A DNA stretch of 64,000 nt from Clostridia bacterium (GTDB lineage: Bacteria > Bacillota > Clostridia > Oscillospirales > CAG-272), in contig JAFTPD010000007.1 of the NCBI GenBank assembly GCA_017463485.1, positions 1-64,000 on the forward strand. The letters run 5' to 3'. Every line of letters starts with the position of its first letter. Position 1 is the first letter of the stretch. Of this stretch, positions 45,328 through 53,287 are shown piece after piece. The notes beneath the pieces are model-generated. The model did no database searches. It saw only the letters and a program-made list of their open reading frames with translations, and had not been told where the DNA came from. The translations under genes and the position numbers were made by a program.

Positions 45328-45501
45328 TTCTTTATTATTTATTCATCATTCTTTGTTCTTTTGACCGCGGCGGGAGGAGCAAGCCCCCCCTACGGTAAGA
45401 AAATTAAAATGACGCTTTTCGCTTCGCGAAAAGCCTCCTCAATTATTCATTATTCATCATTCATTATTCACTATTCATTTATACTGAAAGGATGTACTTC
45501 C

Positions 45502-45765
45502 ATGCTCAAAGGAAAGGTAGTTGGAAACATTGTTTCCACCAACAAATTCGATTCTCTCAAGGGTTACAAGTTCCTTGAGATCCAGCTTATTGAGAACAAG
45601 ACTCTCACGGACGAGTTTATTATTGCCGTTGACCGCTCCATCAGCGCGGGAATCGGCGAGGAGGTTCTGGTCGCTACAGGCAGTGCGGCTCGCGTCGGAC
45701 TTGACGACGTGAACTCCCCTGTTGACGCGCTTGTAGTAGGAATTATCGATAAGATTCAGAATTAA
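45502..45765 (+). CDS. Pentameric vertex protein (BMC-P, EutN/CcmL/PduN type)
   Basis: 87 residues from ATG 45502. MLKGKVVGNIVSTNKFDSLKGYKFLEIQ, DRSISAGIGEEVLVATGSAAR and NSPVDALVVGIIDKI are the full EutN/CcmL fold. Five copies cap each of the twelve vertices and close the shell. A small protein is needed in few copies, consistent with its position behind R1 copy 3. Confidence 0.95.
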   Translation: MLKGKVVGNIVSTNKFDSLKGYKFLEIQLIENKTLTDEFIIAVDRSISAGIGEEVLVATGSAARVGLDDVNSPVDALVVGIIDKIQN

Positions 45766-45780
45766 CGGAGATTTATACCC

Positions 45781-47109
45781 ATGTTGAATACCAATGTAAA
45801 GCAGGCTCTGCAGACCCAGGGAGTCGTAGGTGCGGGTGGCGCAGGCTTCCCTACATACGCAAAGCTGGCTGACGGCGCGGAGATACTTCTCATCAACGCC
45901 GTCGAATGTGAGCCCCTGATGTATACCGACTTCACCCTCACCCGCGAAAAGCTGAGTGAAATAGTCGAGGGTATGCGTCTTATTATGGAGTACGCAAAAA
46001 TACCCACGGGACTGTTCGCCATAAAGGACTATCGCGCTCTGAAGCTTGGACTTGAGGACGGCGCGGCACTCGCCGATGGCATCACCGTCAAGCATATCCC
46101 CAACGTCTACCCTATGGGCGACGAAATAAATCTTATATATCAGGCAACGGGACGGCTTGTGCCCCCCGGAAATCTGCCTATCACCAAGGGCGTTATCGTA
46201 ATGAACGCCGAGACCGTTTATAACGCGCGCGAGGCTATTCTTTTCGGCACTCCCGTGACCGAGAAATGGCTGACCGTGGGCGGCGACGTCAAGGAGGCAT
46301 TCACTCTCCGCGCGCCCGTTGGAATGAGAATACGCGACGTGCTGAATTTTGTCGGTGTTGACGTACCCGAAACTCACGTAGTTATCGACGGTGGTCCTTC
46401 GATGGGTGCTATAAAGAATCCCGACGTTGACGTAGTTACGAAAACTACCAAGGCGTTGCTTATTCTGCCCAAGACCATTCCCGCTGTGCTGAACAAGCTC
46501 CGCACGCCCGAGGACAATCTCCGCCGCGCGGCATCCGTTTGCTGTCAGTGCACACGCTGTACGGATATGTGCCCGCGACATCTTCTCGGCTATCCTATTG
46601 AGCCGCACAAGATGGTTCGCTCCACCCTTTCGGCGGCGCAAATGACACCCGAGCTTGTAAAGACCGCCAGCCTGTGCTGCGGATGCGACATCTGCGAGAC
46701 CTTCGCTTGCTGTCAGGACATCTCGCCTATGGCTATTATGAAGGAATACAAGGCAATTCTTGCTAAAAATAAAATGCGCTACGTTGCCGGCGCGGACGAG
46801 GTATTCACCCCCAATCCCGACAGAGATTACCGCATGCTCTCCGCACAAAAGTGGAAGGAAGTCATGGGCGTTGCTAAATTTGACAAGCACACCACGCTCA
46901 TACCCGACCTGCTCCCCGCTCGCCGCGTGGAAATACGCACGTCCCAGCATATCGGCGCCCCCTCCATCCCCGTTGTCAAAGCGGGCGACACCGTCACCGC
47001 AGGTCAGCTTGTGGCTGAGGCGGCAAACGGTCTTTCCCTTCCCCAGTACGCATCCATTGCGGGCAAGGTCACTTACGTTGATGCAACCAAGATAATTATT
47101 GAAGTATAA
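45781..47109 (+). CDS. pduS: PduS-type flavin/Fe-S electron-transfer protein (RnfC-like)
   Basis: 442 residues. The N-terminal GVVGAGGAGFPTYAKL and ILLINAVECEPLMYTD are the NADH/FMN-binding part shared with RnfC and Nqo1. Two cysteine clusters follow: CCQCTRCTDMCPR and CCGCDICETFACC (two 4Fe-4S sites). The C-terminal barrel-like domain (IGAPSIPVVKAGDTV...GKVTYVDA) is also RnfC-like. PduS is thought to move electrons across the shell with PduT, or to recycle cofactors inside. Sits directly before pduT, as in Pdu operons. Confidence 0.95.
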   Translation: MLNTNVKQALQTQGVVGAGGAGFPTYAKLADGAEILLINAVECEPLMYTDFTLTREKLSEIVEGMRLIMEYAKIPTGLFAIKDYRALKLGLEDGAALADGITVKHIPNVYPMGDEINLIYQATGRLVPPGNLPITKGVIVMNAETVYNAREAILFGTPVTEKWLTVGGDVKEAFTLRAPVGMRIRDVLNFVGVDVPETHVVIDGGPSMGAIKNPDVDVVTKTTKALLILPKTIPAVLNKLRTPEDNLRRAASVCCQCTRCTDMCPRHLLGYPIEPHKMVRSTLSAAQMTPELVKTASLCCGCDICETFACCQDISPMAIMKEYKAILAKNKMRYVAGADEVFTPNPDRDYRMLSAQKWKEVMGVAKFDKHTTLIPDLLPARRVEIRTSQHIGAPSIPVVKAGDTVTAGQLVAEAANGLSLPQYASIAGKVTYVDATKIIIEV

Positions 47110-47119
47110 GAGGTAGAAA

Positions 47120-47665
47120 ATGTATCAGTCAGTTGGTGTAATTGAAATAAAGAGCATTGCAAAGGGCATTGAGGCTACCGACGACGCGCTCAAAAGCGCA
47201 GGCATCCGCCTCATTTCCGCTCACACGTCCTGCCCCGGAAAGTATGAGATAATTCTGACGGGCGCAGTTGCGGACGTTACAGCCGCAGTTGAGCACGTTA
47301 AGAGCCGCTTTGACGAAAAGCTTATCGACTCCTGCATTATCGGACGAATCGACAATCAGGTGATCGAAGCACTTTTCGGCACGCAGGCAACCGCAAAGCA
47401 CGGCTCACTCGGAATTATCGAGGCGTACTCCGCCGCATCCACCATCAAGGCGGCAGATATCGCCGTCAAGACCGCCAAGGTCGCCATTGTCGAGCTTCGC
47501 ATTTCGCGCGGCATGGGCGGCAAGGGCATGGTGCTGGTAGTCGGCGACGTTGGCGACGTTACTGCTGCTGTTGAAGCAGGCGCACGCCACGCACAGGATC
47601 AGGGACTTTTCTGCAACAGCGCAGTTATTCCCGCGCCCCACGAGGAGCTTTGGGCACAAATCTGA
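47120..47665 (+). CDS. pduT: Trimeric shell protein PduT with Fe-S pore cysteine
   Basis: 181 residues, two BMC domains in tandem (QSVGVIEIKSIAKGIEATDDALKSAG... and GSLGIIEAYSAASTIKAADIAVKTA...). Cys38 in HTSCPGKYEI is at the place where three cysteines of the PduT trimer hold a 4Fe-4S cluster in the pore, making it the likely electron conduit for PduS. Length and motif match PduT closely. Confidence 0.95.
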   Translation: MYQSVGVIEIKSIAKGIEATDDALKSAGIRLISAHTSCPGKYEIILTGAVADVTAAVEHVKSRFDEKLIDSCIIGRIDNQVIEALFGTQATAKHGSLGIIEAYSAASTIKAADIAVKTAKVAIVELRISRGMGGKGMVLVVGDVGDVTAAVEAGARHAQDQGLFCNSAVIPAPHEELWAQI

Positions 47666-47713
47666 TCGTGTCTTGGTATGGCACAAAAATCCTTATTTGA
47701 CAAGGAGTAATAT

Positions 47714-50245
47714 ATGTCGGAAATTAAATTTAACATACAAAAAAGTCCTCGAATTGACAGGCTCGTGCATCATTTGTACGAGAACATGCCGGTCATTGAA
47801 GCTGACCGCGCCGAGCTTGTCACCGAGAGCTACAAGCAGACGGAGCATTTGCCGATAGTCAGACGCCGCTCTGCCGCGCTGATGCACATTCTTAAAAATA
47901 TTCCTATCGTCATTCGTCCCGACGAGCTTATCGTTGGCTCTAACTCCATAGCTCCCCGCGGATGTCAGACCTTCCCCGAATATTCTTACGAATGGCTGGC
48001 AAAGGAATACGACACTATAGCAACTCGCGAGGCTGACCCCTTCTACATTTCACCCGAAACGGTAAGACGTCTTGAGGCTGTCCACCCCTATTGGAAGGGC
48101 AAGACCACATCCGAGCTGGCGGCTTCCTCCATGGACGAAAAGGTGCTTGACGTATTCCTGCATCACGGCATATTCACGGTCGGCAACTATTTCTACAATG
48201 CGGTAGGCCACGTTTGTGTAAATTACGAGAAGATCATCAAGTACGGCTTTGAGCAAATAATCGAAGAGGCAAAGGAGACGCGTGAGGCGCTCCAAAGCGG
48301 ACAGGGCGACTACATCAACCGCCGTAATTTCCTTGATGCTGTTATAGAAAGCTGTGAGGCTGTCTGCGTTTACGCACGCCGTTATTCCGAGCTTGCACGC
48401 AAGGAAGCGGCGGCTGCCACCGACCCTCAGCGCCGAGCTGAATTGCTCAAAATTGCCGACGTTTGCGCTCGCGTCCCCGAAAAGGGCGCGCGCAGCTTCC
48501 ACGAGGCTTGCCAGTCCTTCTGGTTCGTTCAGCAGCTTCTTCAGATGGAGTCCAGCGGACATTCCATCTCTCCCGGTCGCTTCGACCAATATATGTATCC
48601 CTTCTTCAAGGCTGACCTTGACCGCGGCATCGTGACTTACGAATCCGCGCAGGAGCTTATCGACTGCATCTGGGTAAAGCTCAACGACCTCAACAAGGTA
48701 CGTGACGCGGCTTCTGCCGAGGGCTTTGCAGGCTACGGTCTGTTCCAAAACCTTATCGTAGGCGGTCAGAACGAGCACGGACTTGACGTTACAAACGACC
48801 TGTCCTACATGTGCATGGAGGCACAGCTCCACGTCCGTCTGCCTCAGCCTTCACTTTCCATCCGCGTGTGGAACTGCACGCCTCACTCTCTGCTCATCAA
48901 GGCGGCTTCGGTCACCAGAGAGGGACTTGGCGTACCCGCATTCTACAACGACGAGGTTATTATTCCTTCAATGCTGTCCAGAGGATATACCATTGAGGAC
49001 GCAAGGAACTACTGCATTATCGGTTGCGTTGAGCCTCAGGCTCCCGCAAAGACGGACGGCTGGCACGACGCGGCGTTCTTCAATATGCTCCGCCCTCTCG
49101 AGCTTGTATTTTCAAGCGGTGTTGACAAGGGCGAGCAGATAGGTCCGCGCACGCCCAACGTGCTGTCTATGACCAAGTTTGAGGAATTCTACGACGCTTA
49201 CCGCACACAGCAGGAAGCAATGATCGCTATGATGGTTCAGGCGAACAACGCAATTGATATCGCTCACGCTACCCGCTCCCCCCTGCCCCTCGAATCCTGC
49301 CTTATCGACGATTGCATCAAGAACGGCAAGAGCGTTCAGGAGGGTGGCGCACACTACAACTTCACTGGCCCTCAGGGCTTTGGTATTGCAAACGTAGCAG
49401 ACGGTCTTGCGGCTGTCCGCAAGCTGGTATTTGAGGATCGCTCCGTGTCCATGGCAGAGCTGAAGGAAGCGCTTGAAAACAACTTCGGCAAGGGACGCAC
49501 CGAAAAGAAATCCACCGAGCTTACCGTTCTCGCCGCGCAGATGCTTGACAAGCAGGGCGTGGAGGTCAACGAGAGCCACATTGTAAATATCTATAACGGA
49601 TTCCGCAACGCCTCCTCTGTTTCGGACGAGAAAAAGGCGCAGTATCAAAGAATTCTCGACCTTATCGATTCCGTTCCTAAATACGGAAACGACCTCTACG
49701 AAACGGATATGTTCGCCCGCGAGATAGGTCAGACGTACACCAAGCCCTTGCTTCAGTACACCAATCCCAGAGGCGGTATCTTCCATGCGGGACTTTATCC
49801 CGTTTCGGCAAACGTGCCGCTTGGCTATGACACGGGCGCAACTCCAGACGGTCGACTTGCAAACACTCCCATCGCCGACGGCGTAGGTCCTATGTCGGGC
49901 AGGGACGTAAAGGGTCCGACTGCGACGGCGAACTCTGTTTCCCGTCTTGACCTTGGCGACGCGTCCAACGGAACTCTGCTCAATCAGAAATTCCACCCCT
50001 CTGCTCTTGCAGGCGAGCAGGGACTTGAAAAATTCGTAGCTTATCTGCGCGGATTCTTCGACAGAAAGGGTATGCACGTTCAGTACAACGTCGTATCGAA
50101 AGAGACCCTCCTTGATGCGCAAAAGCATCCCGAAAACTACAAAACGCTGGTCGTCCGCGTGGCAGGTTACAGCGCGCTGTTCACTACCCTCAGCCGCTCG
50201 CTTCAGGATGACATCATCAACCGCACCGAGCAGGGCGGACTGTAA
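47714..50245 (+). CDS. Glycyl radical diol dehydratase (B12-independent propanediol dehydratase type)
   Basis: 843 residues. The radical loop VRVAGYSALFTTLSRSLQDDI places the glycyl radical at Gly818; the active-site loop CIIGCVEPQ gives Cys438 and Glu440. SSGHSISPGRFDQYMYPF is shared with glycerol/propanediol dehydratases and choline lyase. The aldolase, PduP and absence of any choline-specific partner favour 1,2-propanediol (to propionaldehyde) over choline. Active only anaerobically after radical generation by the next gene product. No clear targeting peptide, although the N terminus differs from soluble pyruvate formate-lyase. Confidence 0.9.
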   Translation: MSEIKFNIQKSPRIDRLVHHLYENMPVIEADRAELVTESYKQTEHLPIVRRRSAALMHILKNIPIVIRPDELIVGSNSIAPRGCQTFPEYSYEWLAKEYDTIATREADPFYISPETVRRLEAVHPYWKGKTTSELAASSMDEKVLDVFLHHGIFTVGNYFYNAVGHVCVNYEKIIKYGFEQIIEEAKETREALQSGQGDYINRRNFLDAVIESCEAVCVYARRYSELARKEAAAATDPQRRAELLKIADVCARVPEKGARSFHEACQSFWFVQQLLQMESSGHSISPGRFDQYMYPFFKADLDRGIVTYESAQELIDCIWVKLNDLNKVRDAASAEGFAGYGLFQNLIVGGQNEHGLDVTNDLSYMCMEAQLHVRLPQPSLSIRVWNCTPHSLLIKAASVTREGLGVPAFYNDEVIIPSMLSRGYTIEDARNYCIIGCVEPQAPAKTDGWHDAAFFNMLRPLELVFSSGVDKGEQIGPRTPNVLSMTKFEEFYDAYRTQQEAMIAMMVQANNAIDIAHATRSPLPLESCLIDDCIKNGKSVQEGGAHYNFTGPQGFGIANVADGLAAVRKLVFEDRSVSMAELKEALENNFGKGRTEKKSTELTVLAAQMLDKQGVEVNESHIVNIYNGFRNASSVSDEKKAQYQRILDLIDSVPKYGNDLYETDMFAREIGQTYTKPLLQYTNPRGGIFHAGLYPVSANVPLGYDTGATPDGRLANTPIADGVGPMSGRDVKGPTATANSVSRLDLGDASNGTLLNQKFHPSALAGEQGLEKFVAYLRGFFDRKGMHVQYNVVSKETLLDAQKHPENYKTLVVRVAGYSALFTTLSRSLQDDIINRTEQGGL

Positions 50246-50255
50246 TTCAAGGCAT

Positions 50256-50286
50256 CATACAAGGCGGACATCCTCCGCCTTGTATG
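50256..50286 (+). promoter_or_regulatory. Hairpin between dehydratase and activase genes
   Basis: Perfect 13-bp stem CATACAAGGCGGA / TCCGCCTTGTATG, followed by GAAAAATTT rather than a T run. Suited to protecting the dehydratase mRNA end or lowering readthrough, so that a little activase is made per dehydratase, as in pfl operons. Confidence 0.65.
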
Positions 50287-50369
50287 AAAAATTTGACGGC
50301 GAAGGAGCTTGCACGGCAGGCCGCGAAAGTTCCTTTGCCATCAAGCAAATTTTAGGAAAAGGAGTACCT

Positions 50370-51179
50370 ATGGCAACCGACAGCATTTACGACGTTACGG
50401 GCAGAATATTCGATATTCAGCGGTTTTCCATGCATGACGGTCCGGGAATACGGTCTATCGTATTTTTCAAGGGCTGTTACCTGCGTTGCCGCTGGTGCTG
50501 CAATCCCGAATCGCAGGAATACGGTATTCAACAGCTCACCTTGGGCGGCAAGACCAAAGCTGTCGGCCGCGACGTGACTGTCCGCGAGGTGCTTGAAGAG
50601 CTGGAGCAGGACAGAATGTACTACATTCGCTCGGGTGGCGGCGTGACTCTTTCGGGCGGCGAGGCTATGGCTCAGCCCGACTTTGCTTACGCTCTGCTCA
50701 AAGCGTGCCGCTCGGCAGGACTTGATACTGCTATTGAAACCACCGCTTATGCTGACCGCGACGTGGTGGAGAGGCTGATTCCTTACATTGACCATATTCT
50801 TATGGACATCAAGCATATAAATTCGCAAAAGCATATCGAATTTACCTCCCGTCCCAACGAAAAGATCCTTGCAAACGCGCAGTATATCGCGCGCTATTGC
50901 GCACAGCACTCAAACGATCTTACCATCCGCGTGCCCGTAGTTCCCACGTTCAACGACACGGCGGCGGAGATCGCGGATATTACGAGATTTGCAAACGAAT
51001 TACCCGGTGTTCGTCAGCTTCATTTGCTGCCGTATCACCGCCTTGGACAGGACAAATACGCGGGGATCGGACGCGAGTATTCGCTCTCCGAGATAACTCC
51101 CCCCTCAAATGAAAAGATGCACGAGCTTGCCGAGGCGGCTCGCGCGGTCAGCTCCCTGCACGTTCAGGTTGGCGGCTGA
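50370..51179 (+). CDS. Glycyl radical enzyme activase (radical SAM), short form
   Basis: 269 residues from ATG 50370 (GGAAAAGGAG upstream). FFKGCYLRCRWCCNP holds the CxxxCxxC motif (Cys36, 40, 43). The dehydratase and choline-lyase activases usually carry a ferredoxin-like insert with two further 4Fe-4S clusters; here only TLGGKTKAVGRDVTVRE separates the motif from the GGGVTLSGGEAMAQ core, so the protein is of the pyruvate formate-lyase activase size. It installs the glycyl radical using SAM. Confidence 0.92.
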   Translation: MATDSIYDVTGRIFDIQRFSMHDGPGIRSIVFFKGCYLRCRWCCNPESQEYGIQQLTLGGKTKAVGRDVTVREVLEELEQDRMYYIRSGGGVTLSGGEAMAQPDFAYALLKACRSAGLDTAIETTAYADRDVVERLIPYIDHILMDIKHINSQKHIEFTSRPNEKILANAQYIARYCAQHSNDLTIRVPVVPTFNDTAAEIADITRFANELPGVRQLHLLPYHRLGQDKYAGIGREYSLSEITPPSNEKMHELAEAARAVSSLHVQVGG

Positions 51180-51193
51180 CGAAAGGAGTCTTT

Positions 51194-51559
51194 ATGGATT
51201 TTGAAATGAAAGATAAAATGCGAATAGTTCAGGAGCTTGTGCCGGGTCGGCAGATAACCCTGCTCCATATTATCGCAAACCCTGATCCCATGCTTTATCA
51301 GAAGCTCGGACTTGACCCCAAGCTGGATTACAGCCACGCGGCTATCGGTATCCTTACCGTCAGCCCCGCAGAAACTGCTGTAATCACTGCCGATATTGCT
51401 ATGAAAACATCCGGCGCTGACCTCGGTTTCGTGGACAGATTCTCGGGTACTCTCATCATCACAGGCAAGGTCGCCGAGGTCGAATCCGCCTTTAACGCCA
51501 TCGCCGAATATTTCAAAAACACCCTCAAGTTCACCGTGTGTGACGTGACAAGAACTTGA
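51194..51559 (+). CDS. pduU: Shell protein PduU/EutS type (circularly permuted BMC)
   Basis: 121 residues. RIVQELVPGRQITLLHIIANP is the N-terminal strand extension that makes a beta-barrel cap over the pore in PduU/EutS; HAAIGILTVSPAETAVITADIAMKTSG follows the permuted BMC order. It is often paired with the PduV/EutP GTPase, which is the next gene here. Confidence 0.95.
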   Translation: MDFEMKDKMRIVQELVPGRQITLLHIIANPDPMLYQKLGLDPKLDYSHAAIGILTVSPAETAVITADIAMKTSGADLGFVDRFSGTLIITGKVAEVESAFNAIAEYFKNTLKFTVCDVTRT

Positions 51560-51564
51560 TTATA

Positions 51565-51842
51565 CGCGGGACTCTGTCCCGCACCCTGCAAGCCCTTTCT
51601 TGAAAGAAAGGGCTTGACCCCAAAGAACTTTTCTGACAAATTTTCTTGTTTAGATTTGTTTAGATGGTTACAGCCAAAAACATCTCTATAATTTTTGCGG
51701 CGTTTCGGGCGAACACAGTTCGCCCCTACGTGGTGAATTAGATGCTTTCGGTTGTTTTCAGGCAAAGATTTTTTACCGTAGGGGCGACCTGCGGTCGCCC
51801 GTTTCAATGAAATGAAGCCTTTTGCTAAGCGAAAAGAATCAT
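51565..51842 (+). repeat. R1 repeat, copy 4, interrupted by a MITE
   Basis: Starts just after the pduU stop. Hairpin GCGGGAC/GTCCCGC replaces GTGGGG/CCCCAC of other copies (pairing kept). AGCCCTTTC/GAAAGGGCT and the AGATG/CATCT block follow. Past CATCTCTATAA the copy is broken by the small element at 51707-51801. The final piece reappears as CCTTTTGCTAAGCGAAAAG (51829-51839 region). The 456-bp gap between pduU and eutP is thus entirely repeat sequence. Confidence 0.75.
51707..51801. mobile_element. MITE-like insertion (~95 bp) with 25-bp inverted ends
   Basis: Left end GGGCGAACACAGTTCGCCCC and right end GGGGCGACCTGCGGTCGCCC are inverted and themselves palindromic; both carry the CTACG flank inside. 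CGTTTC occurs directly at both borders (51701-51706 and 51800-51805), consistent with a target duplication. No coding capacity. It sits inside R1 copy 4. Confidence 0.6.
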
Positions 51843-51849
51843 CAATTAT

Positions 51850-51992
51850 TCTCGCGCCGTGCCTCGACGACATTTGGGCAACGCCCAAATGGGTCATTCT
51901 GAGCGAGCGCAGCGAGTCGAACCCGTACGGCGCGAAGCGGAATCTCGGAGAGGCAAATATCATTCCGCAAAGCGTGGTGTGACTCTCAACTC
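51850..51992. repeat. REP-like palindromes upstream of eutP
   Basis: Contains ATTTGGGC/GCCCAAAT, GAGCGAGCGCAGCGAGTC, which belongs to a widespread bacterial palindrome (GGTCATTCTGAGCG...), an outer CGCGCCGT/ACGGCGCG pair, and a diverged third copy of the short repeat seen at 7247 and 18384 (GCAAAGCGTGGTGTGACTC). Confidence 0.55.
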
Positions 51993-52015
51993 TCAACTAT
52001 TTTCGGGAGTAATAT

Positions 52016-52471
52016 ATGAAAAAGTTAATGCTTATCGGTCGCGTTGCCGCTGGCAAGACAACCCTTACCCAGGCGCTTCGCGGCGAGCAAATACACTACT
52101 GCAAAACGCAGTATATCAATTATTCAAACACCATAATCGACACCCCGGGTGAGTACACCGAGGTCAACAAGCTGGGAGCGGCGCTTGCGATATACGCATA
52201 CGAAGCGGATATCGTGGGTATCGTCATCAGCGCGGACGAGCCTTTTTGCGTGTTCCCCCCGAACATCACCTGCATGGTCAACCGCGAGGTGATCGGCATT
52301 GTGTCGGGAATAGACAAGCCCTCTGCAAACGTCGAGCAAGCCACGCGGTGGCTGAAGCTGTGCGGTTGCACAAAGATATTTTACATCAGCTCTTACACGG
52401 GCGAGGGCCTTTCGGACATTATTGAATATCTGCGCGAGGATGGCGACGCCCCCGACGCTCTTCCCGTATAA
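52016..52471 (+). CDS. EutP/PduV family small GTPase-like protein
   Basis: 151 residues. P-loop GRVAAGKTTL at 8-17 and switch-like IIDTPGEYTE at about 41-50; the guanine-specificity motif is not the standard NKxD (VSGIDKPSANV instead), as usual for EutP/PduV. PduV is associated with the outside of the shell, through PduU, and with filament-like movement of microcompartments, while EutP has been reported as an acetate kinase-like enzyme. Its neighbours, pduU before and parA after, favour a positioning role. Confidence 0.92.
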   Translation: MKKLMLIGRVAAGKTTLTQALRGEQIHYCKTQYINYSNTIIDTPGEYTEVNKLGAALAIYAYEADIVGIVISADEPFCVFPPNITCMVNREVIGIVSGIDKPSANVEQATRWLKLCGCTKIFYISSYTGEGLSDIIEYLREDGDAPDALPV

Positions 52472-52495
52472 CAAATAAGGTAAGGAGTTTTATTT

Positions 52496-53287
52496 ATGAG
52501 TAAAACACGGGTCATTTGCTTTGCAAACAACAAGGGAGGAAGCGGAAAATCCACTACCTGCTCCAATATCGGTTACAGCTTGACTACGCTCGGATACCGA
52601 GTTCTTTTGATCGACGGAGATATGCAGATGAACCTTACTCTGTCCTTCTTTGACGACGAGAAATCGTTGGAATACGCTAAGAACGGCAAGAATCTTTACA
52701 CTGCCGTCAAGGAACAGCGCGACCTTACCCCATACATTCTTAACACCGACTACGAAAATCTCGACATCATTCCCTCCTCCACGCTGATGAGCGGAATTGA
52801 ATTCGACCTGTTCACCAAGTGGCAGCGCGAGTTTATCCTCAAAAGCGGACTTGCATCCGTCAAGGAGAGCGGAGTGTATGACTACATACTTATCGACGCG
52901 CCGCCCACGCTCGGCTGTTGGGTGATAAATATTATGTGCGCCTCCGACTTTATCGTTATTCCCGTTGAGGCATCTCCTTGGGGACTTTTCGGACTTGCAA
53001 ATATGTTTGAATTCTACGAGCAGGTAAAGCGCATAGCTCCCTCTCTTGAATTGATGGGAATTGCCGTCACCAAGGCAAACGAACGCAAGAACTACTTCAA
53101 GCAAACGCTGGAAAACCTCGGCGGACTTGACAACGTGCGCCTGTTCAAGTCCTACATTCGCACCGACAGCTCTATCGAATGGGCGCAGGACAACAGCAAG
53201 CCCGTTATGGTCTACAAACGGTCCAGCCGTTCAGCACAAGAATATCTTGAAATGACGAAGGAGGTCATTGAATATGCCAATAGGTAA
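52496..53287 (+). CDS. ParA/MinD-family ATPase, candidate microcompartment-positioning protein (McdA-like)
   Basis: 263 residues. Deviant Walker A NNKGGSGKST with the signature Lys13, Walker A' LLIDGDMQMNLT and Walker B YILIDAPPTLG give a dimerising, DNA-gliding ATPase. PVEASPWGLFGLANMFEF is typical of chromosomal ParA-type partition ATPases. It lies 24 bp after eutP, in the same operon, and overlaps the next gene by 14 bp. No parB-like gene or origin is present. The McdA proteins that space carboxysomes on the nucleoid have the same design, so I infer the same job for this catabolic shell. Confidence 0.85.
   Translation: MSKTRVICFANNKGGSGKSTTCSNIGYSLTTLGYRVLLIDGDMQMNLTLSFFDDEKSLEYAKNGKNLYTAVKEQRDLTPYILNTDYENLDIIPSSTLMSGIEFDLFTKWQREFILKSGLASVKESGVYDYILIDAPPTLGCWVINIMCASDFIVIPVEASPWGLFGLANMFEFYEQVKRIAPSLELMGIAVTKANERKNYFKQTLENLGGLDNVRLFKSYIRTDSSIEWAQDNSKPVMVYKRSSRSAQEYLEMTKEVIEYANR

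Noticed and set aside
47714-50245. Choline trimethylamine-lyase (CutC)
   Set aside because: Shared GCVEP and GHSxS motifs do not separate the enzymes, but the aldolase and lack of choline-related genes favour propanediol. Kept as an alternative only.
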